41,047 bases of DNA, taken from contig JAFGBG010000100.1 of NCBI GenBank assembly GCA_016933295.1, positions 1 through 41,047 of the forward strand, read 5' to 3'. Below, one piece after another: positions 31,255-40,935 of this stretch; the stretch's first letter is position 1; the number at the start of each line of letters is the position of its first letter. Source of the DNA: Sedimentisphaerales bacterium. GTDB lineage: Bacteria > Planctomycetota > Phycisphaerae > Sedimentisphaerales > Anaerobacaceae. The notes beneath the pieces were generated by a model that worked only from the letters and a program-made list of their open reading frames with translations, did no database searches and was not told where the DNA came from. The position numbers and the translations under genes were made by a program.

Positions 31255-32949
31255 TTATAGCTTTTTGATTTGGAATCCGGTTTCGATTTTAGAGCCGCGA
31301 CAGGATGAAGCCAGCGCCTTGTTGGGTATTTTTACGCCGAATTCCGGGCAGTAATAAGAATCCTCAACGGCGAGTTCGCAATTGCCTGAAAAAATAATCA
31401 TGATTTTACCCGCCGGGTAAATCACCAGTGCGGTATTTTCTTTTAGTTCGACTATCTCACAGTCCGGGTGAAGATGAAGCCGAGATATTATGTTTTGAGA
31501 ACAAGATGAGTTAACGAAATCATGGACGGTAAGGCCGCCTGATTTGTGCCAGTCGAATTTGCGGCTATGTACGGGACGGCCTTTTAGCCTCTCATAGCTA
31601 TCGAGCCATGCGCTTAGCTGAAAACCGTCTTCAGATTGTTTCCATTCGACATCCTTCGGTTTGCCCCTGCGGGCCACTCTGAAAGCGGCCCACATTTCAC
31701 ACTGGTCCTCGCCGTCGATTTCTACAGTATTGTGAGCTTTTGTCGATCGGCAGTATTCCCGCGTTGGGCTAATTTCATAATCGTACACGCCGCTGTCTAC
31801 AATGATGCGGTGTTTGTCCAGGGACAATTCGAATGAAAACATATCGGCATGTGCATGGCCGGGAATATAATCCGGGCCGATTGGAGCGGCATCGCAAACT
31901 AAGTATGTGCCGTCTCGATCCGAAAAACCGTAGTATCCGGCTTCGGGCAGGGCGAAAGGTCCGCTCTGATCCTTGATTCGGACTGTGTTTTCGCTGCCCA
32001 GGAGGTTTTCGGCATATGCTAAAAGCTGACGTGGGCTGTTATAAATTCCAAAGGCGCTGTCATTCAACAAAGCGATATCCTCGTCCGGATGGCACAGATA
32101 TTGTAATGCGGTCAACATCTTTCTTAGCGGCTCTTTTACCAGTTCGTTCAAATCCAGTCTGTTGATATTGAGTAAAATCGCAAGCAGGTAAGTGACACGA
32201 AGATGGTACATCGGAGAACGCTCGAAATGCATTCCATCGCTTAAGATTTGTTCGTGAATTTGGTCGGCTATGATCTCTTTGCCTTTTTTGTACCATTTTT
32301 CAGCCGATTCGCCTGTGAAACAACATCCGGCAAAAATAAGTGCGGCACTGTTTTCGAGCAGGTGATTTCCGAGCAGATGCGTTTCGAGGTGCTTCAGTAA
32401 CCATTGGGCCTGTATATAAATACTGCTCCATAACTCATTATGAAATGCAGGATCATTTTCGGTTTGTCTTCGGTATTTATTGAAAAATATGCAGCAGAGA
32501 TTCACAGTACGCAGGGAAACGGGATATGGTTCCCAGCCGAGGTGTTTTCGCCGGAGTGGGTGTCTTTTTATCCAGTCCAGAACCAGCATTTTCGACTGGG
32601 TATAGTCTAAATCCCATAGATATTCAAAATAATGCAGATTATACAGCCAAAGTTTCGGTAGTCCGGTTATATTCCAGTCGACCGGGCAGCCGATATTTTG
32701 TTTGCTGTTTAGAAAAATAAAATTTCCCGCCGATATATCTGCGGCACAATTCTTTTGCAAGCCCGGCGGCAAAAAAGCACGCTTCGGATACCATCTGCAT
32801 CCGCAGGATTCGGGAGCGGGTTGCGAATAGAAAGTCTCCGGATTTTCAAACAGATAATTCAGTCTGTTTCGGACCTGGCCGGTTATTTGCCGGCTTTGCA
32901 GGTGGCGTACGGTTGAGAAAAATTGTGGGACAAATTTAGCAGAGGCCAT
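31255..32949 (-). CDS. Heparinase II/III-like polysaccharide lyase family protein
   Basis: The 564-residue protein matches the heparinase II/III plan: an N-terminal alpha/alpha toroid (about 60-320, with NLHYFEYLWDL and HLLGNHLLENSAAL) and a C-terminal beta-sandwich opening with GHAHADMFSFEL near 365, which carries the conserved histidine region, then YEISPTREYCRSTKAHNT. No signal peptide is seen, so it may act in the cytoplasm or leave by another route. True lyases cleave uronate-containing polysaccharides by beta-elimination; members inside polysaccharide operons may trim or release the product, or have another role. The start overlaps the end of the upstream oxidoreductase gene by 67 bases; the family-typical RHLQSRQ segment near residue 16 rules out a much later start. 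Confidence 0.87.
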   Translation of the reverse strand: MASAKFVPQFFSTVRHLQSRQITGQVRNRLNYLFENPETFYSQPAPESCGCRWYPKRAFLPPGLQKNCAADISAGNFIFLNSKQNIGCPVDWNITGLPKLWLYNLHYFEYLWDLDYTQSKMLVLDWIKRHPLRRKHLGWEPYPVSLRTVNLCCIFFNKYRRQTENDPAFHNELWSSIYIQAQWLLKHLETHLLGNHLLENSAALIFAGCCFTGESAEKWYKKGKEIIADQIHEQILSDGMHFERSPMYHLRVTYLLAILLNINRLDLNELVKEPLRKMLTALQYLCHPDEDIALLNDSAFGIYNSPRQLLAYAENLLGSENTVRIKDQSGPFALPEAGYYGFSDRDGTYLVCDAAPIGPDYIPGHAHADMFSFELSLDKHRIIVDSGVYDYEISPTREYCRSTKAHNTVEIDGEDQCEMWAAFRVARRGKPKDVEWKQSEDGFQLSAWLDSYERLKGRPVHSRKFDWHKSGGLTVHDFVNSSCSQNIISRLHLHPDCEIVELKENTALVIYPAGKIMIIFSGNCELAVEDSYYCPEFGVKIPNKALASSCRGSKIETGFQIKKL

Positions 32950-35111
32950 TTTGCCGAATTCTCTGATGTTTCCTGTTGTCCTAAAATTATAGTCTGTTTT
33001 TTTCGTGCCGATTCTACGGCGGCAAAAGTACTGTGTGTTACATTTGCCAACTGCTCGAATGGAATCAGCGGTTCACTGCCGGTGTGAATGCCATCAATGA
33101 ATGCCTTTATCTCGTTTTTGTGTCCCTTGTCCTGTCGCAAAGTCCTGAATTTTCTGAAGCCTGAAAATCCGTAGCCTCTGGTTACTCTGAAGTTCTCTGT
33201 TTTGAGAATGCGTCCATCGTTGAAGATTTCCAAGATTTCTTTAGGATATCTTTTGGAGCCGTTGGCAAAATAATTTATCGAGCCTATCGAGCCGTCTGCG
33301 AAATACAAAATCATTGACATCATATCTTCCCGTACAGCGGGACCGTCTCCGACCGTCATTGCTGAAACCGCATGTACGGGATTTGCCGCTATATATGAGA
33401 GCAAATCGATAAAATGACAGCCCTCTCCGATAATTCTGCCTCCACCACGTTCTGGATCCTGTATCCAGTGTTCGGCTGGTATTTGACCGGCATTAACTGT
33501 AAGGCTTATGCACAGCGGGCCGGTTCTGCCGGACAGCAATTGTTTAATTTTTGCCGTATGAGGGCTGAATCTGCGGTTAAATCCCACCATGAGATGTTTC
33601 GCCGGATGCTTTGAAACTGTCTCTGCAATCTTGTTTAGCTGTTGCTCTGTAATCGCGAGAGGTTTTTCAACAAATACATGCTTGTCCGCCTCAAGTCCCT
33701 CAATAACCATGCGAGCATGTACGTGATGACCTGTAATGATAAAGAGAGTATCTACTTCTTTGTCGTCTAATATTCTGCGGTAGTCTGTTATCGCATTCTC
33801 AATATCGAACTTTTTAGCAGCATGCTGGACGGCTGATGGATTAGTTTTGCCGGCGATATATTTCAGGCTGGCGTCCGTTAATTTCAGGCAGGGTAAAATC
33901 GTGCCGATCGTGAAATTGCCGGCGCCGATCACTCCGACGGTTACAGGATTTTGAGGTTTGCTCGTTCGTCGGGTGACAATAACGCAGGGATTTCGCTCAA
34001 TATTTTCCTCGTACTCAAGAATAATTCCGAGTGCTGATCGGTCATTTCGGATTTTATCATATGCTATCGGGGCATTTCCCAATTTATACCTGTGAGTTAT
34101 AAGAGGTTCAACATTCAGACTTCCGGAAGCCATTGCTCCAAGCACAGCCTCAAAGTTGCGTTTTTCAGTCCACCTGACATATCCCGGCGGATAATCGTAT
34201 CCTTTTTGTTCGTATTTCTGGTCGTATCTTCCCGGACCGTAACTGCATGATACCTGAAATGTGAGCTCTTTTTTATAAAAGTCACTACGTTTTAAGTTAA
34301 GTCCGACAACACCGACGAGCACAATGCGTCCCCGTTTTCGGCAGGATTCCGCCGCTTGATGTATTATTTCATCGTTTTTTGCCGATGCCGTTATAATTGC
34401 GCCATCTGCGCCGTTGCCGTTTGTCCATCCTTTCGCAGAGGCGATTGGATCGGTTCCCTTGGACAGGTCGACTGTTTTTGCCCCGAAGGATTCCGCGAGA
34501 TTTAGACGTTCGCTGTTGTAATCAATGCCTAACACCTCGCAACCGCTGGCTTTTAGCAGTTGTATGGTCAGCAGGCCGATAAGTCCGACGCCGAAGACCA
34601 TAAATTTCTCACCGAAAGTAGGGCTTGCCAGACGCAGACTTTGTAATCCTATACTTGCGAGGACCGTAAACGCCGCCTGGTCGAATGTTACTCCGTCCGG
34701 AATTTTTACACATAAGTTTTGCTGTACACAGACAATTTCCGCATGTGGCCCGTTACTGATGACGCGATCTCCCGGCTGAATATCATTTACACTCTGTCCA
34801 ATATCCAAAACAACGCCGGAATTGCAATAACCTAACGGAAGCGGCTCGTCGAGCTTGCGAAAGACCGCATCGAGAGTCGGTAAGAATCCGTCGGTTTTTA
34901 TTTTATCAATGACCTGCCGGACCTTTTCCGGTTGCTGCCTCGCCTTTGTAATCAGGTTTGCCCTGCCGAAATCTAACAGCATACGCTCGGTTCCCGCCGA
35001 AATCACGGATGCACGCGTTTTGATAAGAACCTGACCGTCGCTTGTTTGCGGGCAGGGCAGCTCTTCAATTTCCATTCGGCCTGTTCTTAAATTTTGCATG
35101 AGTTGTTTCAT
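32883..35111 (-). CDS. Two-domain oxidoreductase: zinc-type alcohol dehydrogenase-like plus Gfo/Idh/MocA
   Basis: This 742-residue protein joins two dehydrogenase modules. Residues about 1-370 form a medium-chain dehydrogenase-like domain (ISAGTER near 37, a Rossmann motif VFGVGLIGLLTIQLLK near 175, and GYDYPPGYVRWTEKRN further on). Residues about 385-720 form a Gfo/Idh/MocA domain with VGVIGAGNFTIGTILP at its start and the signature HVFVEKPLA near 480. The fusion is a recurrent gene of polysaccharide clusters, often beside heparinase-like genes, as here. It presumably oxidises or reduces a sugar nucleotide or sugar residue with NAD(P). The start ATG is at 35109-35111. It follows the UXS gene by 10 bases. 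Exact reaction unknown. Confidence 0.9.
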   Translation of the reverse strand: MKQLMQNLRTGRMEIEELPCPQTSDGQVLIKTRASVISAGTERMLLDFGRANLITKARQQPEKVRQVIDKIKTDGFLPTLDAVFRKLDEPLPLGYCNSGVVLDIGQSVNDIQPGDRVISNGPHAEIVCVQQNLCVKIPDGVTFDQAAFTVLASIGLQSLRLASPTFGEKFMVFGVGLIGLLTIQLLKASGCEVLGIDYNSERLNLAESFGAKTVDLSKGTDPIASAKGWTNGNGADGAIITASAKNDEIIHQAAESCRKRGRIVLVGVVGLNLKRSDFYKKELTFQVSCSYGPGRYDQKYEQKGYDYPPGYVRWTEKRNFEAVLGAMASGSLNVEPLITHRYKLGNAPIAYDKIRNDRSALGIILEYEENIERNPCVIVTRRTSKPQNPVTVGVIGAGNFTIGTILPCLKLTDASLKYIAGKTNPSAVQHAAKKFDIENAITDYRRILDDKEVDTLFIITGHHVHARMVIEGLEADKHVFVEKPLAITEQQLNKIAETVSKHPAKHLMVGFNRRFSPHTAKIKQLLSGRTGPLCISLTVNAGQIPAEHWIQDPERGGGRIIGEGCHFIDLLSYIAANPVHAVSAMTVGDGPAVREDMMSMILYFADGSIGSINYFANGSKRYPKEILEIFNDGRILKTENFRVTRGYGFSGFRKFRTLRQDKGHKNEIKAFIDGIHTGSEPLIPFEQLANVTHSTFAAVESARKKQTIILGQQETSENSAKWPLLNLSHNFSQPYATCKAGK

Positions 35112-35121
35112 TTTTTCGATA

Positions 35122-36162
35122 TCACTTTTTTGCCGATTGAATCAAGGATATTCTGCCCTCAGAAGATTGAGGCCTAAAGGTGTATATATTGGTTTCTTGT
35201 TGCGGCGGTTTCTTGACAAGGGTCCTGAAGTAGGAGATAGTTTTTCTTAAACCTTCGTCTATAGAAGTAATGGGCTGCCAGTTAAGCACTTTTTTTGCAA
35301 GCTCAAGGTGAGGTTGTCTTTGTCGAGGATCATCATCCGGTAACGAATGGAATACGATCTTAGATTGTGACTCGGTAAGCTCTATAATTTTTCTCGCTAA
35401 TGACAGAATTGTACTTTCATCGGCGTTTCCCAGGTTTACCGGCCCGGTGAAATTGTCGTTGCTGTCCATTAATTTTATCAGCCCTTCTATCAAATCATCA
35501 ACATAGCAAAAACTTCTTGTTTGATTGCCACTACCAAATATCGTAATGTTCTCGTTCTTAAGGGCCTGTACGATAAAATTACTCACGACTCTGCCGTCGT
35601 TCGGGTGCATTCTGGGGCCGTATGTGTTGAAAATCCTGGCCACTTTTATTTTTAGTCCGCATTGCCGATTATAATCGAAAAACAATGTTTCCGCGCATCT
35701 CTTGCCCTCGTCATAACAGCTCCTTACTCCAATAGGGTTTACATTACCCCAGTAATCTTCGGTTTGCGGGTGAATTGTCGGATCGCCGTACACTTCCGAC
35801 GTTGACGCCTGTAGAATTTTGATTCGTAATCTCTTTGCGAGTCCCAACATGTTAATAGCGCCATGCACGCTGGTTTTTGTGGTCTGAATAGGATCGAATT
35901 GATAATGTACCGGAGAAGCGGGGCAGGCAAGATTATAAATTTCATCCACCTCGACATACAACGGAAAACATATATCGTGCCGCAGGATTTCAAACCGGGG
36001 ATGAGACAGTAAATGCGCGATGTTCGACCGTCTTCCGGTATAGAAATTGTCAACGCATAAAACTTCATGTCCCAGTTCCAGGAGATGTTCGCATAAATGA
36101 GAGCCGAGAAAGCCGCCTCCTCCTGTTACAAGAATTCGTTTTGCTGAGTCGTAATTTTTCAC
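35122..36162 (-). CDS. UDP-glucuronate decarboxylase (UDP-xylose synthase), SDR family
   Basis: The 346-residue protein is an extended short-chain dehydrogenase. It has the NAD-binding motif [12 protein letters not shown] near residue 11, the UXS-typical segments [19 protein letters not shown] and [10 protein letters not shown], and the catalytic YxxxK in [11 protein letters not shown]. These match UDP-xylose synthase, which decarboxylates UDP-glucuronate to UDP-xylose in the cytoplasm. The start is a GTG at 36160-36162 with AGGGCG upstream. The gene lies in the middle of the polysaccharide cluster and indicates xylose in the product. UDP-glucuronate itself would need a UDP-glucose dehydrogenase, not seen in the window. 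Confidence 0.92.
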   Translation of the reverse strand: MKNYDSAKRILVTGGGGFLGSHLCEHLLELGHEVLCVDNFYTGRRSNIAHLLSHPRFEILRHDICFPLYVEVDEIYNLACPASPVHYQFDPIQTTKTSVHGAINMLGLAKRLRIKILQASTSEVYGDPTIHPQTEDYWGNVNPIGVRSCYDEGKRCAETLFFDYNRQCGLKIKVARIFNTYGPRMHPNDGRVVSNFIVQALKNENITIFGSGNQTRSFCYVDDLIEGLIKLMDSNDNFTGPVNLGNADESTILSLARKIIELTESQSKIVFHSLPDDDPRQRQPHLELAKKVLNWQPITSIDEGLRKTISYFRTLVKKPPQQETNIYTFRPQSSEGRISLIQSAKK

Positions 36163-36296
36163 GATATCGCCCTTTTACTTTTTATGTTCGACTGTGATTT
36201 TAAGAACAATATTCGGAGTAGAATCGTTATATTGTCTCATTGAAATTGTTTGTTTTTTTATGTGAAGTAATATTGAATACCGGTCTGTAAGCTCGT

Positions 36297-37262
36297 TTAA
36301 TTCTGAGTCCGGTTAAGGACAGGATTATGGGCTTTGATAATTTGCCCGGCGTCTTTGCGAATGGTCGTACAAGGATTGTTCTGGATAGTTGTTTCTCTTT
36401 TTTCCGTTCTCTTTCGTTCAGTGAGCTTCATTTCATATATTTTTGCCGAAATGTTAAACTCATGAATTGCACGAAGCATACAGAAATAGAATCCTGATAC
36501 ACCATCGAGTATGCCTAATTTGATAAAATATAAATAGTTAAACATTATGAAAGGCTTGCATGGCGTTCGCAAAAACATCGCTTTTAAGAATTTTCTTCTT
36601 TTCAAAGGATCTCTACTAAGGACATTTCCCGCCGGCGGGACTTTATCTTGAAGTTGTCGAATTCTTCTGATTGCGTTCCAGTCTGAAAACTGATTCTGCT
36701 TTTTAATCCACTCGGACAAGCTCTGGTTGGATTTGTGCAGGAGTGGCTTTTTCAGGCATGAGGTCTTGCCGTTTACCACGATATTTTCATGAACTTCGTT
36801 ATCCCAGCCACCCTCTGCTCTCATGCCAAGGTCTTCATATTCGCCTGCATCCCGCCGCAGGAGGCGAAGCATCCAGCCGTGACTCCAGGAATGCTTTTGC
36901 CACCGTCCTAAAAACATGAATTTCCATTGAAGATAGTAACCTTTTATATCCTCGCTCAGTATTGCTTTGCTTATTTCGTCTCGTAATTCGTCCGTTACTC
37001 TTTCATCCGCATCAAGGATCATCAGCCAGTCGTTTTTTATCGGTAGATTTTTCATTGCCCAGTTCTTTTTTTTCGGCCAGCCTCCATCGTAATGGAACTG
37101 GATCACAGTCGCCCCAAGCTCCTTGGCCTTTTCAGTGGTCCCGTCCGTGCTTTGAGAATCGACGACGAATACCTGGTCGGCCCAATTCACACTGCGCAGG
37201 CAGGGAAGAATGTTTTCAGATTCGTTTTTTGTAGGAATTATTACTGAGACGGGTAATTTCAA
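36297..37262 (-). CDS. Glycosyltransferase family 2 (WaaE/KdtX-like)
   Basis: The 321-residue protein has a GT-A catalytic domain: VSVIIPTKNESENI at the start, DSQSTDGT near 35-42, and the metal-binding DAD at 84-86 in LMILDADERV. The order of motifs, with GWPKKKNWA after the first half, is that of WaaE/KdtX-type glucosyl- or galactosyltransferases of lipopolysaccharide core synthesis. A membrane-associated helix near 240-260 follows, then a basic tail of about 50 residues with no homology that I can see. The start is a TTG at 37260-37262 with a poor ribosome binding site; no ATG is available before the upstream stop. Gaps of 134 and 78 bases separate it from its neighbours. Confidence 0.88.
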   Translation of the reverse strand: MKLPVSVIIPTKNESENILPCLRSVNWADQVFVVDSQSTDGTTEKAKELGATVIQFHYDGGWPKKKNWAMKNLPIKNDWLMILDADERVTDELRDEISKAILSEDIKGYYLQWKFMFLGRWQKHSWSHGWMLRLLRRDAGEYEDLGMRAEGGWDNEVHENIVVNGKTSCLKKPLLHKSNQSLSEWIKKQNQFSDWNAIRRIRQLQDKVPPAGNVLSRDPLKRRKFLKAMFLRTPCKPFIMFNYLYFIKLGILDGVSGFYFCMLRAIHEFNISAKIYEMKLTERKRTEKRETTIQNNPCTTIRKDAGQIIKAHNPVLNRTQN

Positions 37263-37340
37263 AAAAAGGCTCGCTTTTTCTATGATATCGTGAACTTATG
37301 TTTTTTTAAAATGGAGAATTTTTCCCGGCGAAAAAAATCT

Positions 37341-38540
37341 TTATATGTTTTTTGCTTTTTCCGCGGATATTATATACAAGTCGTCTTGTGTTAGTTTTGG
37401 GACCACCCATAAACACCACCTTTTTACGATGTCATCTACTAATACTCCCGTGTTGATCGAAATATCGACATTTGCATCAACCGCCTCCTGTTTAACATAA
37501 TCTCTCTCAAATGTCAGCAGTTCGACGTTTACGAAATTATAAGAAACTGTCAGGAGAAGCATAATAGAAATAAATACGACGTTTTTTCGAACCATAAAAG
37601 CCCAAATAGGAACAAGCACAAACAGGATAGGAAGAAGATATGAAATTTCTATAGGTACTTTCAAAAACAGTATCTCATGGATAATAAGAGTAAATAATCC
37701 TATTTTCATTACAAAGGGTATAGCGTCAAGTTTCTTCCTCTTGGACAAACTGTAGATGATTGTGATAAAGATGAAAATCGTTGAAAAGAATCCCATTAAA
37801 TAGATATTTTTGTATATGAATCTGGCAAAGTGACCAAAATAATTCCAGTCGCCGATTCCGTATTCGAGAAACTGAAAGCTGTTGCCGTACGCGATATAGG
37901 AAGGGACATAAAACAATATCGTAATAATCATTGCAAGCGGGATAGAAACGACCAGTTTTGTAAAGGCTTTTTTGTCTCCGTTTATTAAGTAAAATATGAG
38001 GTATCCGACGTATATAGCAAACACAATCAAGGAATTTGAAAGCCTCGCCGAAAGAGAGGTGGCAAATATTATTGCCGCAATAAAATACTTACGCCGATCA
38101 AGGCAGCATATACCACAAAAGCAGAAGAATATGCTGTATATGTAATCCATCGAAGATGATGCGGCAATAATATAATAGGGATTCAGTGCCACAACGAGGG
38201 TAATCAATAAAGAAACTTTTTCATCGAAGTATCTCTTGATAAACGTATAAAAGATGTAAATGGAAATCGCTCCTAAAAGAGCGGAGAACATATTGCTTAA
38301 ATAATGACTGCCGAGCATAGATGTAAATCCAATAATTATCTCGGAGACAAAATACCCGGGAGGTCTGGACGGGAAGTATCCATGTGAGGAAAGAACTTTT
38401 TGCCCCTGACGAATCATCGCGTATGTATCAACGTCGTTTCCATAGCCGAATAATCCGATTATGCAGTATAAAACGAAAAATCCGATACAAATCAAACCGG
38501 GTACAGATATGTGTTTCTTTATGCTTTTCCTTTTGTTCAT
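37341..38540 (-). CDS. Multi-pass membrane protein, probable GT-C-type glycosyltransferase
   Basis: The 399-residue protein has roughly ten membrane segments (first at about 14-31) and conserved-looking loop motifs: an acidic GNDVDTY at 34-40 in the first external loop, then RPPGYF near 59-64. This pattern of an early Asp-rich loop followed by many helices is that of GT-C enzymes (GT39, dolichyl-mannosyltransferase-like), which take sugars from polyprenyl-phosphate donors outside the inner membrane. A polysaccharide polymerase is the main alternative. The C-terminal 60 residues are soluble. AAGG lies upstream of the ATG. Its place among glycosyltransferases supports a role in the same polymer. 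Confidence 0.65.
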   Translation of the reverse strand: MNKRKSIKKHISVPGLICIGFFVLYCIIGLFGYGNDVDTYAMIRQGQKVLSSHGYFPSRPPGYFVSEIIIGFTSMLGSHYLSNMFSALLGAISIYIFYTFIKRYFDEKVSLLITLVVALNPYYIIAASSSMDYIYSIFFCFCGICCLDRRKYFIAAIIFATSLSARLSNSLIVFAIYVGYLIFYLINGDKKAFTKLVVSIPLAMIITILFYVPSYIAYGNSFQFLEYGIGDWNYFGHFARFIYKNIYLMGFFSTIFIFITIIYSLSKRKKLDAIPFVMKIGLFTLIIHEILFLKVPIEISYLLPILFVLVPIWAFMVRKNVVFISIMLLLTVSYNFVNVELLTFERDYVKQEAVDANVDISINTGVLVDDIVKRWCLWVVPKLTQDDLYIISAEKAKNI

Positions 38541-38603
38541 TACTTATATACCTTTTGTAATTAAAATTGCGGCATAAAAAATTGGCATTCAGTGGAATCT
38601 AAA

Positions 38604-39782
38604 TCAGGTTTGGTACAAAAATAGATCGTCGGAACATACAACATTCTCAAATACGCTGGAAATCCTATCTGCGATTGATTGATAATGATATTGAGTTAAA
38701 TTTTTATCGACAGCATCGCGCATATTATTCAAAACTGTTTTACTATCGAGAATCCTTATAATTGTTTCGGCTATTAAAGTCGGACTTTGTGGGTTGAAGT
38801 AAGCTGCTGTTGTTCCGGCTACATCGTGGGCGTACGGCAAATCCGAAGCGGCGATGGGGCACCCGGCGGCCATGGCTTCAACAAAGGCGAGACCAAACGA
38901 CTCAGAGAGCGAAGGAAAAACCATGAGGTCTGATTGTGACAGTGCATACGTTACTTCTTCGGGATTAAGCCTGCCGAGCCAGACGATATGCCGAACAACA
39001 TCGTGTTTTTTGGCGATTTTTTCTATTTCTTCAACAAAACGTCTATAGCGTCTATCCGGCGGATTATCATGCTCAAGAGTCAGTAGAAGCTGCATATCTG
39101 GAAAACGCTCTGCTATTTCTGGAATTGCTTTGATTAATGTTGTGTGGTTCTTGTGCTCGCTCGGATGAGAAACATAAATCAAACGCGGCCGTTTAAGTGA
39201 TTCGATCATTTGCTTTTTATGTGAATTTACCATGAAGTCAGGTGCCGGTGTTCGGTATCCACTTGGAATCACATGGATTTTATTGGTGAGTGATGGTTCA
39301 AGTTCTACTAACTGTCGACGCATTGACTGAGTCTGGACGATAACAGCTTGGCTGGAACAAGCGCCACGAAGTATATGCTTTCGTAAGGCACGCATTCTGA
39401 AAGATCTTTTAATAGTCCCGAAAGAAGGCTTATTATAAAACAAAGCATTTCTCTGTTGAACATAAGCAACTTGTGGGAAGACAGGTTTTGCCGGAGCAAT
39501 ATTTGCAAATGAAAAAAGCATATCCGGCGAAAGCCGATATAACTGATTAAACAATCCTTCGTTTATCCAGTTCAAACGCTTAATACCGTTGGTATTGTAA
39601 ATCGTTTGAATCGTTACATTCTCTGTTGTCGGCTTTAAATCAAATTCTCTCCGGTTCGGCTCTGCGAGAAAGACATGCCATTTCCAATCAAATCGTACCT
39701 TTGGAAACCAATGCATAAGTTCACTTAAGACCGCCGCACCGCCGTGCCCTCTTATCCCAACCGCGTCTATTGCTATATACAT
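38604..39782 (-). CDS. Glycosyltransferase family 4
   Basis: The 392-residue protein shows the GT-B fold of family 4. The N-terminal half has GIRGHGGAAVLSELMH and the acceptor-side loops. The C-terminal half has LIYVSHPSEHKNHTTLI and IVWLGRLNPEEV, then the donor-binding FPSLSESFGLAFVEAMAAG near 295-315 with the conserved E-x7-E. It would transfer a hexose or deoxysugar from a nucleotide donor in the cytoplasm. GGGAG precedes the ATG at 39780-39782. It follows the other family 4 gene by 16 bases, and the two probably act in consecutive steps. Confidence 0.9.
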   Translation of the reverse strand: MYIAIDAVGIRGHGGAAVLSELMHWFPKVRFDWKWHVFLAEPNRREFDLKPTTENVTIQTIYNTNGIKRLNWINEGLFNQLYRLSPDMLFSFANIAPAKPVFPQVAYVQQRNALFYNKPSFGTIKRSFRMRALRKHILRGACSSQAVIVQTQSMRRQLVELEPSLTNKIHVIPSGYRTPAPDFMVNSHKKQMIESLKRPRLIYVSHPSEHKNHTTLIKAIPEIAERFPDMQLLLTLEHDNPPDRRYRRFVEEIEKIAKKHDVVRHIVWLGRLNPEEVTYALSQSDLMVFPSLSESFGLAFVEAMAAGCPIAASDLPYAHDVAGTTAAYFNPQSPTLIAETIIRILDSKTVLNNMRDAVDKNLTQYHYQSIADRISSVFENVVCSDDLFLYQT

Positions 39783-39798
39783 AAGCTCCCAGCTATGA

Positions 39799-40935
39799 TC
39801 ATGGTATTATAAACCAGGGCGCCTCGGGTTTTTTTATGTCATGACTCAAAAAAGAGTAGGTCAGCACATTATGTAAATATGAACCTACTGATGATGCACA
39901 TATTCGAGGTGAAAATTCAGTTGCCAGTTTCCGCCATAATAATGCGAGTTCCGGATTATTAATAACACTCTGCATAGCCTCTGACAAAGCCATCGGATTA
40001 TCGGCGGGAACAACAATTCCTGCTCCGCTGGCCTCGACCAAATCACTCGCGCCTGTTCGATTTGAAACGATGACTCCAAGGCCTGCTTCAATCGCTTCGT
40101 TGACGACCATGCCCCACCCGTCGTGCCGACTTGGGACAATGCATACATCATATTCCTTTAAGCGGGATACAACTTCCCCGCTATTCCATTTGCCTATATA
40201 TCGAATCGGCAGCTTGTTGGAATCTATGAATGCGTTTATATAATTACCAAGCTCATATCCATCTCCCACAAGATCGAGGCACCATCCCTTAGAAGGCAGC
40301 ATGTGTGTTGCTTTTAATAGCAAATCACATCCTTTCCTTCTAATAAACTGTCCGGCATAAATAAATTTCACATTATTCCGGCAAACTTCTGTTTTTTTTG
40401 TGTTTTGTTTTCCTGCCGTACTGTCATACTGATATATGTACGGGAATAAAATATCATCGGGACAGCCGATACCTCGAAACCATTTCACTCCGAGAGTTCC
40501 CATTGATAAGATGGCTTTAAATCTATTTTTATACTTTTCAATAAAATTTTTGTACCAGAGCTTCTTAAAATGAGATTTCCATGAAAGCATATTCGGTCTT
40601 TCAGCAATAACTGCCAAATGCGATTTCGGATGCTGCCTGAGATTCGTCCATGCCAGCTCAACACTGCGACACCCCCGGAATCCGCTCAATACGTGAATTG
40701 CGTCTCGATGCTCCCTAATAAAATCGGATACGAACTTTTCAGGAGTATTTTTATCTTCCAAAAAATGCATATTGATATTACCCAGGTCGGGAGTCCGCCA
40801 TCCTAATTTTTCCCGTTCAGGTAACATTTTAAAATCAAAAACGGCATGCACCTGTCTGTTCCATGTGCCGGCTAAATAACGCATTACACCGCTTTGGTGA
40901 TGAGAAGGCATTATTTGCCAGAAGATAATATCCAT
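39799..40935 (-). CDS. Glycosyltransferase family 4
   Basis: The 378-residue protein has family 4 motifs in the C-terminal half: FIYAGQFIRRKGCDLLLKA near 190-208, LVGDGYELGNYI, and VPSRHDGWGMVVNEAIEAG near 270-290, where the last Glu contacts the donor sugar. The N-terminal half, opening IIFWQIMPSHHQSGVMRYL, is typical of the acceptor-binding domain. The ribosome binding site is weak (GGAAAA). This is the first cluster gene fully in the window; 112 bases remain to the right edge and hold no further gene start, so the operon may begin here or continue from outside. Confidence 0.88.
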   Translation of the reverse strand: MDIIFWQIMPSHHQSGVMRYLAGTWNRQVHAVFDFKMLPEREKLGWRTPDLGNINMHFLEDKNTPEKFVSDFIREHRDAIHVLSGFRGCRSVELAWTNLRQHPKSHLAVIAERPNMLSWKSHFKKLWYKNFIEKYKNRFKAILSMGTLGVKWFRGIGCPDDILFPYIYQYDSTAGKQNTKKTEVCRNNVKFIYAGQFIRRKGCDLLLKATHMLPSKGWCLDLVGDGYELGNYINAFIDSNKLPIRYIGKWNSGEVVSRLKEYDVCIVPSRHDGWGMVVNEAIEAGLGVIVSNRTGASDLVEASGAGIVVPADNPMALSEAMQSVINNPELALLWRKLATEFSPRICASSVGSYLHNVLTYSFLSHDIKKPEAPWFIIP

